A stretch of 18,255 bases of DNA, taken from the NCBI GenBank assembly GCA_964498785.1, contig CAZCJL010000128.1, positions 1-18,255 of the forward strand, read 5' to 3'. The notes under the pieces are model-generated. The model had not been told where the DNA came from. It saw only the letters and a program-made list of their open reading frames with translations, and made no database searches. Position 1 is the first letter of the stretch; each line of letters begins with the position of its first letter. This document shows, piece after piece, positions 7,863 through 14,517 of the stretch. Source of the DNA: Mariaggregatimicrobium sp964498785. GTDB taxonomy: Bacteria; Zhuqueibacterota; Zhuqueibacteria; Thermofontimicrobiales; Thiofontviventaceae. Made by a program: the position numbers and the translations under genes.

Positions 7863-9038
7863 ATGGTAGAAAAAATGGAAGAACGTTATATAAATTTAGA
7901 CCATGCGTCGGGCACCCGGCCATTGCCGGAAGTTGTGCAAAGCATAAGACCTTATCTTGATGCATTATATGGGAATCCCTCGAGTTTACATAGTGCGGGG
8001 CAGCAAGTGAAAGAGGCTGTCGATAATGCACGGCAACAGACAGCGAATCTGATCAATGCCTCTGCCGATGAAATTGTTTTTACGTCTTCAGGCAGCGAGT
8101 CAAATAATTTTGCTTTAAAAGGCGCTGCCTTTGCCAACCGAAAAAAGGGCGATCATATCGTTGTTTCTGCAATCGAGCATTTTTCCGTATTACAGGCAGC
8201 AAAATCATTAACCAGACTTGGCTATCAAGTCACGCAGGTACCGGTAGATAATAACGGACTGGTTGATCCCGATGATGTTAAAAAAGCGATCACAGATAAA
8301 ACAATTCTCGTTTCAGTGATGCACGCGAATCATGAAATTGGCACAATCCAGGAGATTGAAGAAATTGCGGTTGTCGTAAAAGAACGTGATGTGTTATTTC
8401 ATGTGGATGCGATTCAAACTATCGGTACGCTGCCGGTGGATATTAACAAAATCAATGCGGACCTGATGAGTTTCGCTGCACAGAATTTCTATGGCCCCAA
8501 AGGATGTGCTGGTTTATATATTCGCAAAGGGACTCGCATCAATCCGCTTATCGATGGCGGGACACAAGAGGGCGGGCGGCGAGCAGGAACTGAAAATGTT
8601 GCCGGAATTATTGGTACCGGAACCGCGGCAGAGTTGGCTGCCCGTGATATGCCAGGCCGCATCAAACATGTTTCCACGCTGCGTGACTTGTTAATAAAAG
8701 CAGTTGAAGAAAAAATCGAGCATGTATATTTGCATGGCCATCGAAGCACGCGGTTGCCAAATAATATCAATTTTGGCTTTGAGTTCATTGAAGGAGAATC
8801 AATTCTGTTGTTTTTGGGAACACATAATATTCTGGCTTCCAGTGGGTCGGCATGTACCTCGCATGCTTTAAAAGCATCGCATGTTTTGATGGCGATTGGG
8901 GTATCTCATGCAATCGCCAATGGAACAATCTTGTTTACCCCTGGAATCGATAATACTGTTGAAGATGTGAATTTTTTAGTTGAAAAATTGGAACCGATTG
9001 TGAAGCGGTTGCGGGAAATGTCTCCCTTATATAAGTAG
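7863..9038 (+). CDS. NifS/IscS-like protein lacking the PLP lysine (probable pseudo-cysteine desulfurase)
   Basis: A full-length (391-residue) class V aminotransferase-fold protein of the NifS/IscS family. Conserved parts are present: NLDHASGT near the start, GSESNN (78-82), EH at 105-106, ANHEIGTIQ (155-163), HVDAIQ (180-185), RRAGTEN (239-245) and the mobile loop GSACTS with persulfide Cys C331. However, the Ser-Ala-His-Lys before YGPKG, whose Lys forms the PLP Schiff base, reads A205-A206-Q207-N208. The GSIRFSLG arginine that binds the substrate carboxylate is L357. The normal PLP-dependent reaction (cysteine to alanine plus persulfide) is therefore not expected, while sulfur carriage on C331 remains possible. 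The frame is intact, so it does not look like a decaying gene. ATG at 7875 is an alternative start; neither start has a good ribosome site. It is followed after 25 nt by an IscU-like scaffold. Confidence 0.88.
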   Translation: MVEKMEERYINLDHASGTRPLPEVVQSIRPYLDALYGNPSSLHSAGQQVKEAVDNARQQTANLINASADEIVFTSSGSESNNFALKGAAFANRKKGDHIVVSAIEHFSVLQAAKSLTRLGYQVTQVPVDNNGLVDPDDVKKAITDKTILVSVMHANHEIGTIQEIEEIAVVVKERDVLFHVDAIQTIGTLPVDINKINADLMSFAAQNFYGPKGCAGLYIRKGTRINPLIDGGTQEGGRRAGTENVAGIIGTGTAAELAARDMPGRIKHVSTLRDLLIKAVEEKIEHVYLHGHRSTRLPNNINFGFEFIEGESILLFLGTHNILASSGSACTSHALKASHVLMAIGVSHAIANGTILFTPGIDNTVEDVNFLVEKLEPIVKRLREMSPLYK

Positions 9039-9063
9039 TCGTTTATAAATAAAGGAAAAATAT

Positions 9064-9507
9064 ATGAAAAGTCCATATAATGAAACTGTGATGGATCATT
9101 TTATGAATCCGCGAAATGTCGGTGAAATCGAAAATGCCGATGGCGTGGGCAAAGTCGGAAATCCTGCCTGTGGTGATATCATGGAAATGTATATTAAGAT
9201 TGAAAATGATGTGATTGTCGATGCGAAATTCAAGACCTTTGGATGCGGAGCCGCAATTGCTACCAGTAGCATGGCCACGGAATTAATCAAAGGAAAAACA
9301 GTAACAGAAGCAATTAAACTCACAAATGACAAAGTAACCACAGCGCTTGGTGGGTTGCCCAAGGTGAAACGACATTGTTCGGTGCTATCGGAACAGGCGC
9401 TGCAAAGTGCATTAGACAATTATTACAAGAAAAATGGCATTCCTTCTCCTATTAAAATTAAAACAGAAGAAGAAATGCACGAAGAAGAAACGCATGGCGA
9501 CGAATAG
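9064..9507 (+). CDS. iscU: IscU/NifU-N-like Fe-S scaffold protein
   Basis: A 147-residue Fe-S cluster assembly scaffold. The three cluster cysteines are all present: C36 in GNPACGD (with D38), C61 in FGCGAAIA and C105 in KRHCSVL, together with H104. The LPPVK-like segment before the last Cys reads LPKVKRHC, the region where IscU-type proteins dock their HscA-like chaperone. A tail rich in Glu and His extends past residue 130 (EEEMHEEETH) and might bind metal. AAAGGAAA precedes the ATG. Its usual sulfur donor is a NifS/IscS enzyme, but here the adjacent homologue lacks the PLP lysine, so the sulfur source is an open question. The scaffold itself appears fully functional. Confidence 0.92.
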   Translation: MKSPYNETVMDHFMNPRNVGEIENADGVGKVGNPACGDIMEMYIKIENDVIVDAKFKTFGCGAAIATSSMATELIKGKTVTEAIKLTNDKVTTALGGLPKVKRHCSVLSEQALQSALDNYYKKNGIPSPIKIKTEEEMHEEETHGDE

Positions 9508-9515
9508 GACTCATC

Positions 9516-9998
9516 ATGACTAAAAACAATGCTGTAACGATCATTGCTTTTAGCGGTGATCTGGATAAGCTGTTTGCAAGTTTCACAATCGCGACAGGAG
9601 CCGCGGCGTCCGGGATGAAAGTAAATATGTTTTTTACGTTCTGGGGATTAAAGCTCATTCAGCAGGAAAGCGTAAAACCAAAAGGATTGAATTGGATGCA
9701 GAAAATGTTTGGCTGGATGGTGAAACCAGGACCTGAGAAACGCTCTCTCTCCAAAATGAATATGCTCGGCGCCGGCCCGATGATGTTGAAAAAGTTAATG
9801 AAAAAATCTAATATACCTTCTTTAAACGAAATGATGGCAACAGCGAAAAGTCTGGGTGTAAAAATGACCGCGTGTACCACGAGTATGCAGGTGATGGGAA
9901 TCAGCAAAGAGAGCCTGATCCCGGAGGTCAATAATGTTGCTGGTGTGGCGTCGTTTCTGGCAGAAGCCAAAGAAAGTAGTATGACTTTATTTATCTAA
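9516..9998 (+). CDS. DsrE2-like (DsrE/DsrF/DrsH family) sulfur-transfer protein
   Basis: A 160-residue protein of the DsrE2 type: N-terminal strand and helix (VTIIAFSGDLDKLFASFTIATGAAASG), FFTFWGLKLI, a Met/Lys-rich middle, then MTACTTSMQVMGI with the conserved Cys C120. Known DsrE2 proteins carry sulfur on this Cys and occur with TusA and rhodanese in sulfur-relay clusters. The helix near residues 20-33 is hydrophobic, and some DsrE2 proteins are membrane-associated. It starts 8 nt after the scaffold gene, with AGGAC upstream, and is followed after 11 nt by a tusA-like gene, so all are probably co-transcribed. Confidence 0.86.
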   Translation: MTKNNAVTIIAFSGDLDKLFASFTIATGAAASGMKVNMFFTFWGLKLIQQESVKPKGLNWMQKMFGWMVKPGPEKRSLSKMNMLGAGPMMLKKLMKKSNIPSLNEMMATAKSLGVKMTACTTSMQVMGISKESLIPEVNNVAGVASFLAEAKESSMTLFI

Positions 9999-10009
9999 TA
10001 GAGAAAAAT

Positions 10010-10237
10010 ATGAAATCAGATATATCAATAAATTGTTTGGGTTTATTTTGTCCCATGCCAATTATTAAAACTGCGGAAAAAATGAAAGAACTTAAAAAAG
10101 GCGAAATCCTGGAAGTGATTTCAGATGACGAAGGTATTGTGGATGATATGCCAAATTGGTGCAAAATAACGGGCCATGAATTTTTAGGCGTCGAAAAGAC
10201 GGAAGATGAATTCAAGGCTTATGTGAAAAAAGTATAG
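10010..10237 (+). CDS. tusA: TusA/SirA/YedF-like sulfur carrier protein
   Basis: A 75-residue protein of the TusA family, a small carrier that holds a persulfide on the Cys of its N-terminal CPxP motif. The motif is CLGLFCPMPIIK with carrier C14; the usual Asp-x-Arg before the glycine is replaced by N8-C9-L10. The middle (GEILEVISDDEGIVDDMPNWCKITGH) matches the family, including the W50-C51 pair. Length is normal. In sulfur-oxidising bacteria TusA works with DsrE2 and rhodanese, in E. coli with IscS in tRNA thiolation; here both kinds of partner homologue are adjacent. The physiological role is not settled by the sequence. Confidence 0.88.
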   Translation: MKSDISINCLGLFCPMPIIKTAEKMKELKKGEILEVISDDEGIVDDMPNWCKITGHEFLGVEKTEDEFKAYVKKV

Positions 10238-10294
10238 CCATTTATTATCGATACCAAAATTTTAAAAGGATGCTCGTTTTTTATAAGGCAGGAC

Positions 10295-12403
10295 ATGTTG
10301 AACAGCGATAAAACAGAAGATTTTAAACATACAAATAAATTAATCCACGAGACCAGTCCATACTTACTGCAACACGCACATAATCCCGTGAACTGGTATC
10401 CCTGGGGTGAGGACGCGCTGAAGTTGGCTTCAAAACAAAACAAGCCAATTTTTCTTTCCATCGGCTACTCCGCGTGCCACTGGTGCCATGTGATGGAAAA
10501 GGAATCCTTTGAGAATGAAGACGTCGCACACATTTTAAATGAACATTTTATCAGCATAAAAGTGGACCGCGAAGAACGACCGGATATTGATGATATCTAC
10601 ATGAGCGCGGTTCAATTAATGACGCAACATGGCGGATGGCCGCTGTCTGTGTGGCTTACTCCGGATTTGAAACCATTTTTTGGCGGCACCTATTTCCCGC
10701 CTGATGATCGTTGGGGACGAATGGGTTTTAAGAATGTGCTGAAGCGCATTCGCGAATTATGGGAGGACAAACGTGACGAAATCATCAATAGTGCGGCAGA
10801 AATTACGACGCATCTTCATTCATTAAATGAAGTAAAAACATCGCAACTCGAAATCGATCCGAAAATTTGGGAGCAGGCATATTCTGAAGCAAATAGCAAT
10901 TTTGACTCACAATATTGCGGATTCGGAAACGCTCCAAAATTTCCACAACCCACTGAATTATCTTTTTTAATGCGATATTATTTTCATACAGGGAACAATC
11001 ACGCACTGAAAATGGCGGAGAGCACACTGCAGGCCATGATGCATGGCGGAATCCATGATCAGCTCGGTGGCGGTTTTCATCGCTATTCAACTGACCGGCA
11101 GTGGCTGGTCCCGCATTTTGAAAAAATGCTCTACGATAATGCGCTGCTAACTATCGCATATCTGGAAGCATATCAACTCACGGGAAATCAATCGTACGCG
11201 GAGACAGCCGCCGGCATCCTCAATTATGTGCTGCGGGAAATGGCAGCTCCGCATGGTGGCTATTATTCATCACAGGATGCTGATAGTGAGGGTGAGGAAG
11301 GGCGGTTTTTCGTGTGGACAAAACAGGAAATCGAATCTCTCCTTGATGAAAGTCAGGCAAAATTGTTTTGTGATATTTATGGAGTGTCTGAAGCGGGAAA
11401 CTGGGAAGGCATTAATATTTTGAATAAGCGTCGGAATACGGACGTTGTGGCGCAGGAGTACAATATCTCATCGGAAGAATTGCAAGCACAACTCGGGCAG
11501 GCTAAAAAAATTCTGTTAAAAGAGCGAGAGCGACGCATTCCTCCGGAAACGGATGACAAAATCCTGACCGCATGGAACAGCTTGATGATTTCTGCTATGT
11601 GCAAAGGATTTCAGGTGCTGGGCAATAAAAAATTCCTGGAATCTGCTGAAAAATCGATACAGTTTATTCTTCACAATCTTTATCAAAATGGGAGACTGCT
11701 CAGGAGTTATCGCGCCAACCAGGGTCGGTTCGACGCTTATTTATCAGACTATGCATTTCTAACGGCTGCGTTGTTGGATTTATATGAAACCACATTTAAT
11801 TCGGATTATCTGAATCAGGCTTTTTCGTTGAATGAGCACATGATTGATAAATTCTGGGATAAATCTGGGCATGGATTTTATTTTACTGCACATAACCATG
11901 AAAAATTATTGCTCCGCACCAGGAAAATAAATGATAGTGCGGTTCCTGCCGGTAATTCTATTGCGATCGGGAATCTTGTTAGAATAAGCGTGTTTACCGG
12001 AAGTGAACAATACAGGGAAATGGCGATGCGTGCAGTAACCGTGTCTGCCAATGAATTGAAACGATTGCCGTTTGCTTATTCGGCATTAATCAGTTCATTT
12101 GATTATTTGTGGGGAAAAAGTACGGAAATTGTTATTACCGGCAAAAAAAAATCTGAACAGACGCAGAAAATGAAAATGCATGTCCTCCGGAAATTTTTGC
12201 CAAATAAAATATTGTTATTTGCAGGTTCACAAGAATTCGAGGAGATAGAAATAGCGAAAATTTCACCGGCGTTAATTGAAGGAAAACATGCTCAAAATGG
12301 ACAGGCACTAATTTATGTGTGCGAAAATTATACGTGCCTGCAACCGTTTTCTACGATTGAGGAATTTGATGAATATTATGCCGCATTGATGAACGCAGAT
12401 TAA
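10295..12403 (+). CDS. DUF255 thioredoxin-domain protein (YyaL/SPATA20 family)
   Basis: A 702-residue protein, the normal full length of the family. The N-terminal ~170 residues form the DUF255 thioredoxin-like domain: the start LIHETSPYLLQHAHNPVNW, redox motif C61-H-W-C64 in YSACHWCHVMEKESF, VDREERPDID and GGWPLSVWLTP. The rest is an (alpha/alpha)6-barrel-like domain resembling N-acylglucosamine epimerases (GGGFHRYSTD, PHFEKMLYDNA, SQDADSEGEEG). No signal peptide, so cytoplasmic. The biochemical function of this widespread family is not established. It lies 57 nt after tusA and 70 nt before a second DsrE-like gene, and the CxxC motif would suit a thiol or persulfide role, but that is inference. 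AAGG precedes the start. Confidence 0.9.
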   Translation: MLNSDKTEDFKHTNKLIHETSPYLLQHAHNPVNWYPWGEDALKLASKQNKPIFLSIGYSACHWCHVMEKESFENEDVAHILNEHFISIKVDREERPDIDDIYMSAVQLMTQHGGWPLSVWLTPDLKPFFGGTYFPPDDRWGRMGFKNVLKRIRELWEDKRDEIINSAAEITTHLHSLNEVKTSQLEIDPKIWEQAYSEANSNFDSQYCGFGNAPKFPQPTELSFLMRYYFHTGNNHALKMAESTLQAMMHGGIHDQLGGGFHRYSTDRQWLVPHFEKMLYDNALLTIAYLEAYQLTGNQSYAETAAGILNYVLREMAAPHGGYYSSQDADSEGEEGRFFVWTKQEIESLLDESQAKLFCDIYGVSEAGNWEGINILNKRRNTDVVAQEYNISSEELQAQLGQAKKILLKERERRIPPETDDKILTAWNSLMISAMCKGFQVLGNKKFLESAEKSIQFILHNLYQNGRLLRSYRANQGRFDAYLSDYAFLTAALLDLYETTFNSDYLNQAFSLNEHMIDKFWDKSGHGFYFTAHNHEKLLLRTRKINDSAVPAGNSIAIGNLVRISVFTGSEQYREMAMRAVTVSANELKRLPFAYSALISSFDYLWGKSTEIVITGKKKSEQTQKMKMHVLRKFLPNKILLFAGSQEFEEIEIAKISPALIEGKHAQNGQALIYVCENYTCLQPFSTIEEFDEYYAALMNAD

Positions 12404-12473
12404 ATATTCGGAACTGTTTCTCCACTGAAGAGGATGGTATCAAATAGAAACTTCAAATGAAAGGGATTGTAAG

Positions 12474-12821
12474 ATGAAAAAATATGCTCTTTTTGCTTTT
12501 AATGGTGAAACAATGTGCTTTGTGCATGTGTTGTTGACCGCGCTGGAAATGAACGAAAAGAATTACGATGTTAAAGTCATTATTGAAGGTTCGGCGACCC
12601 GGTTGGTCGAGGAACTGGCAGATCCGAAGGCGCTGTTTGCAGACTTGTATCAAAAAGTAAAAGAGCGTCAGTTGATCGATTGTGTGTGTAAAGCATGCTC
12701 CAATAAAATGGGCTCACTAAATGCAGCGATGGAACAGAATCTCCCGATCTGTGATGAGTTGATGGGACATCCGTCCATGAGCCGATATATTGAAAATGGC
12801 TACGAGATTATTACGTTTTGA
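12474..12821 (+). CDS. DsrE-like small cytoplasmic sulfur-relay protein
   Basis: A 115-residue protein with the DsrE fold pattern: strand KKYALFAFNG, helix MCFVHVLLTALEM, strand VKVIIEG, helix LVEELADP, and a Cys-rich segment. Cysteines are C15, C70, C72, C75 and C93; C70-x-C72-x-x-C75-S-x-K resembles the cysteine loop of related cytoplasmic DsrE-family proteins. A persulfide-carrying or thiol redox role is likely from the family and from the TusA and DsrE2 genes upstream, but the partner is unknown. The C-terminal part (PICDELMGHPSMSRYIENGYEII) is also typical. AAAGGG lies before the ATG. Confidence 0.75.
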   Translation: MKKYALFAFNGETMCFVHVLLTALEMNEKNYDVKVIIEGSATRLVEELADPKALFADLYQKVKERQLIDCVCKACSNKMGSLNAAMEQNLPICDELMGHPSMSRYIENGYEIITF

Positions 12822-12863
12822 TTAAATCAAATTACTTTAAATTTAACAAAAGGAGAGGTTACC

Positions 12864-13376
12864 ATGTTATCAAACAAAATGATTGATAAAATTAATAAGC
12901 AAATAAAAAATGAATTATATTCCGGACACCTGTATCTATCGATGGCAGCATTTTGTTCTTCAGTCGATTTGGATGGATTTGCAAACTTTTTTATCATCCA
13001 GGAACAGGAAGAGCGATTTCATGCGATGAAGTTTTATCACTATCTGGTTGAGCAAGGCGCGGATGTAAAAATTTATGAACTGGATCAACCAAAACAAGAT
13101 TTTGAATCTGTCGAAGAGGTATTTGACCTGGCTTTGAAACATGAACAACTGGTGACAAAATTAATCAATGAATTAATGGACCTGGCTGTTGAGGAAAAAG
13201 ATTATGCGACTCAAAGCCTGTTAAAGTGGTATATCGACGAGCAGGTGGAAGAGGAAGCATCAATGCTCGGAATCCTCAAAAAAATTCAAATGGTTGGCGC
13301 AAAAGGACATGGAATCCTGATGCTGGACAGTCAAATGGGGCAACGCACGTTTTCACCACCAGCAAGTGAAGAGTAA
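12864..13376 (+). CDS. ftnA: Non-heme bacterial ferritin
   Basis: A 170-residue four-helix-bundle iron-storage protein of the FtnA type. Ferroxidase residues fall at family positions: E17, E50 and H53 (EQEERFH), E94, Q127 and E130 (DEQVEEE). Y24 is also present. No heme-binding Met at the bacterioferritin position was noted, so non-heme ferritin is preferred. It is expected to form a 24-mer that oxidises Fe(II) and stores it as mineral. AAAGGAGAGG precedes the ATG. It heads a three-gene iron and oxidative-stress block; rubrerythrin follows with its own promoter. An intergenic distance of 42 nt to the DsrE-like gene allows read-through from upstream. Confidence 0.95.
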   Translation: MLSNKMIDKINKQIKNELYSGHLYLSMAAFCSSVDLDGFANFFIIQEQEERFHAMKFYHYLVEQGADVKIYELDQPKQDFESVEEVFDLALKHEQLVTKLINELMDLAVEEKDYATQSLLKWYIDEQVEEEASMLGILKKIQMVGAKGHGILMLDSQMGQRTFSPPASEE

Positions 13377-13421
13377 TATTGTTTTTTATTATGACAGCCT
13401 CATAACGAATTATCCCGAATA

Positions 13422-13451
13422 TTGAGGATTATAAAAATTGAAAATTATAAT
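13422..13451 (+). promoter_or_regulatory. Sigma-70-like promoter for rubrerythrin
   Basis: TTGAGG (13422-13427), an 18-nt spacer and consensus TATAAT (13446-13451). The predicted start near 13458 lies about 30 nt before the ATG at 13489 and downstream of the TTG at 13438, supporting the shorter protein. I saw no obvious PerR- or Fur-like palindrome by eye. Confidence 0.5.
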
Positions 13452-13488
13452 GGAATTATTAAATTATAAATCAATGGAGATTTTACGA

Positions 13489-13992
13489 ATGAAAAAAATG
13501 ACTGAAAATGCACTAAAGGATGCATTTGGCGGAGAATCGATGGCTCACATGAAATACCTGATTTTTAGTGAGATAGCAGAAAAAGACGGGTACCCGAATT
13601 TAGCGAGAATGTTTCGGGCAATTTCTTATGCGGAGCAGGTACATGCAACAAATCATGCCCGAGAGCTTGGATTGATAAAATCCTCAGAAGAAAATTTACA
13701 GACAGGTATTGATGGCGAAACATTTGAAATCGATGAAATGTATCCGGCTTATGATGCAATTGCCAAACTGCAAAAGGAAAAAGGCGCGGAACGGTCAATG
13801 TTTTACGCAATTGAGGCCGAAAAAATTCATGCGGATCTCTATAAACAAGCAAAGGATGGGGTCGCCAAAAACAAAGATATGGATATTGATGATGTTTATA
13901 TCTGTCCGGTATGCGGTTATACTCATATTGGCGAACCAGAGGAGAAATGCCCGGTTTGTAATGTTTCATCAACCAAGTTTAAAAAATTCTAA
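13489..13992 (+). CDS. rbr: Rubrerythrin
   Basis: A 167-residue peroxide-reducing protein. An N-terminal diiron four-helix bundle shows E16 (GGES), E49-x-x-H52 (AEQVHA), E83 or a nearby Glu, and E111-x-x-H114 (EAEKIHA). The C-terminal rubredoxin-like domain has C139/C142 (CPVCG) and C154/C157 (CPVC) for a Fe(Cys)4 centre. Known rubrerythrins reduce hydrogen peroxide to water with electrons from rubredoxin-type donors. A longer reading from TTG at 13438 adds 17 residues that do not belong to the family and would start upstream of the predicted transcription start; ATG 13489 with TGGAG upstream is chosen. The desulfoferrodoxin gene follows after 46 nt. Confidence 0.94.
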   Translation: MKKMTENALKDAFGGESMAHMKYLIFSEIAEKDGYPNLARMFRAISYAEQVHATNHARELGLIKSSEENLQTGIDGETFEIDEMYPAYDAIAKLQKEKGAERSMFYAIEAEKIHADLYKQAKDGVAKNKDMDIDDVYICPVCGYTHIGEPEEKCPVCNVSSTKFKKF

Positions 13993-14038
13993 TGAATTTA
14001 AAATACAGTTTATTTTTAATGAAGCAGGAGATAATCGC

Positions 14039-14413
14039 ATGACTCAGTTGAATCAAATCTATAAATGTGAAAAATGTGGTAATATGGTTGAAGTTGTTCA
14101 TGCTGGCCAGGGTGAGTTGGTGTGCTGTGGACAGCCGATGACGCTTTTAAAAGAAAATACCACAGATGCGGCCCAGGAAAAACATGTTCCGGTTATTGAA
14201 AAATCCGGTTCACAAATAACAGTTAAAGTCGGTAGTGTCGACCATCCGATGGAAGAAAAACATTATATCGAATGGATCGAGTTACTGGCGGATGGTAAGG
14301 TGTATCGAAAATATTTAAAACCAGGTGATAAACCTGTTGCAACTTTTGAGATTACTGCAAAAGATGTTTCTGCGCGTGAATACTGCAACCTGCACGGTCT
14401 CTGGAAAGCATAA
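14039..14413 (+). CDS. dfx: Desulfoferrodoxin (2Fe superoxide reductase)
   Basis: A 124-residue cytoplasmic enzyme that reduces superoxide to peroxide without making oxygen. The N-terminal desulforedoxin domain has C10, C13, C29 and C30 (YKCEKCG, VCCGQPM) for centre I. Centre II ligands are all present: H49 (EKHVPV), H69 (DHPM), H75 (KHYIEW), C116 and H119 (YCNLHGLW), along with the functionally important E47-K48. It is thus a complete two-iron SOR. The ATG is preceded by AGGAG at 14026-14030 with 8-nt spacing; longer readings in this frame run through rubrerythrin and are not real. Peroxide produced here can be removed by the rubrerythrin encoded just upstream. Confidence 0.96.
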   Translation: MTQLNQIYKCEKCGNMVEVVHAGQGELVCCGQPMTLLKENTTDAAQEKHVPVIEKSGSQITVKVGSVDHPMEEKHYIEWIELLADGKVYRKYLKPGDKPVATFEITAKDVSAREYCNLHGLWKA

Positions 14414-14446
14414 TTTTTAAAATAGCCTCTTGAAAAGATTAGAACT

Positions 14447-14492
14447 AGAACCTGCAAGTTCTCAACAGCCAAATCAAGTACTTGCAGGTTCT
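14447..14492. repeat. Perfect 13-bp inverted repeat between dfx and the cytochrome gene
   Basis: AGAACCTGCAAGT (14447-14459) and its exact reverse complement ACTTGCAGGTTCT (14480-14492) surround a 20-nt spacer. No T run follows, so it is not a standard terminator. It could be a REP-like intergenic hairpin, an mRNA-stabilising structure or a repressor site. Confidence 0.75.
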
Positions 14493-14517
14493 GAAATAAA
14501 CTTAAACTGAGAAAAAA

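Noticed and set aside
13438..13488. TTG start adding 17 residues to rubrerythrin
   Set aside because: It lies upstream of the predicted transcription start, and the extra residues do not fit the family; ATG 13489 is preferred.
13709..14413. Long reading frame (234 codons) starting inside rubrerythrin and ending with desulfoferrodoxin
   Set aside because: The upstream part is out of frame with rubrerythrin and meaningless; the real start at 14039 has a strong ribosome site and the family N-terminus.
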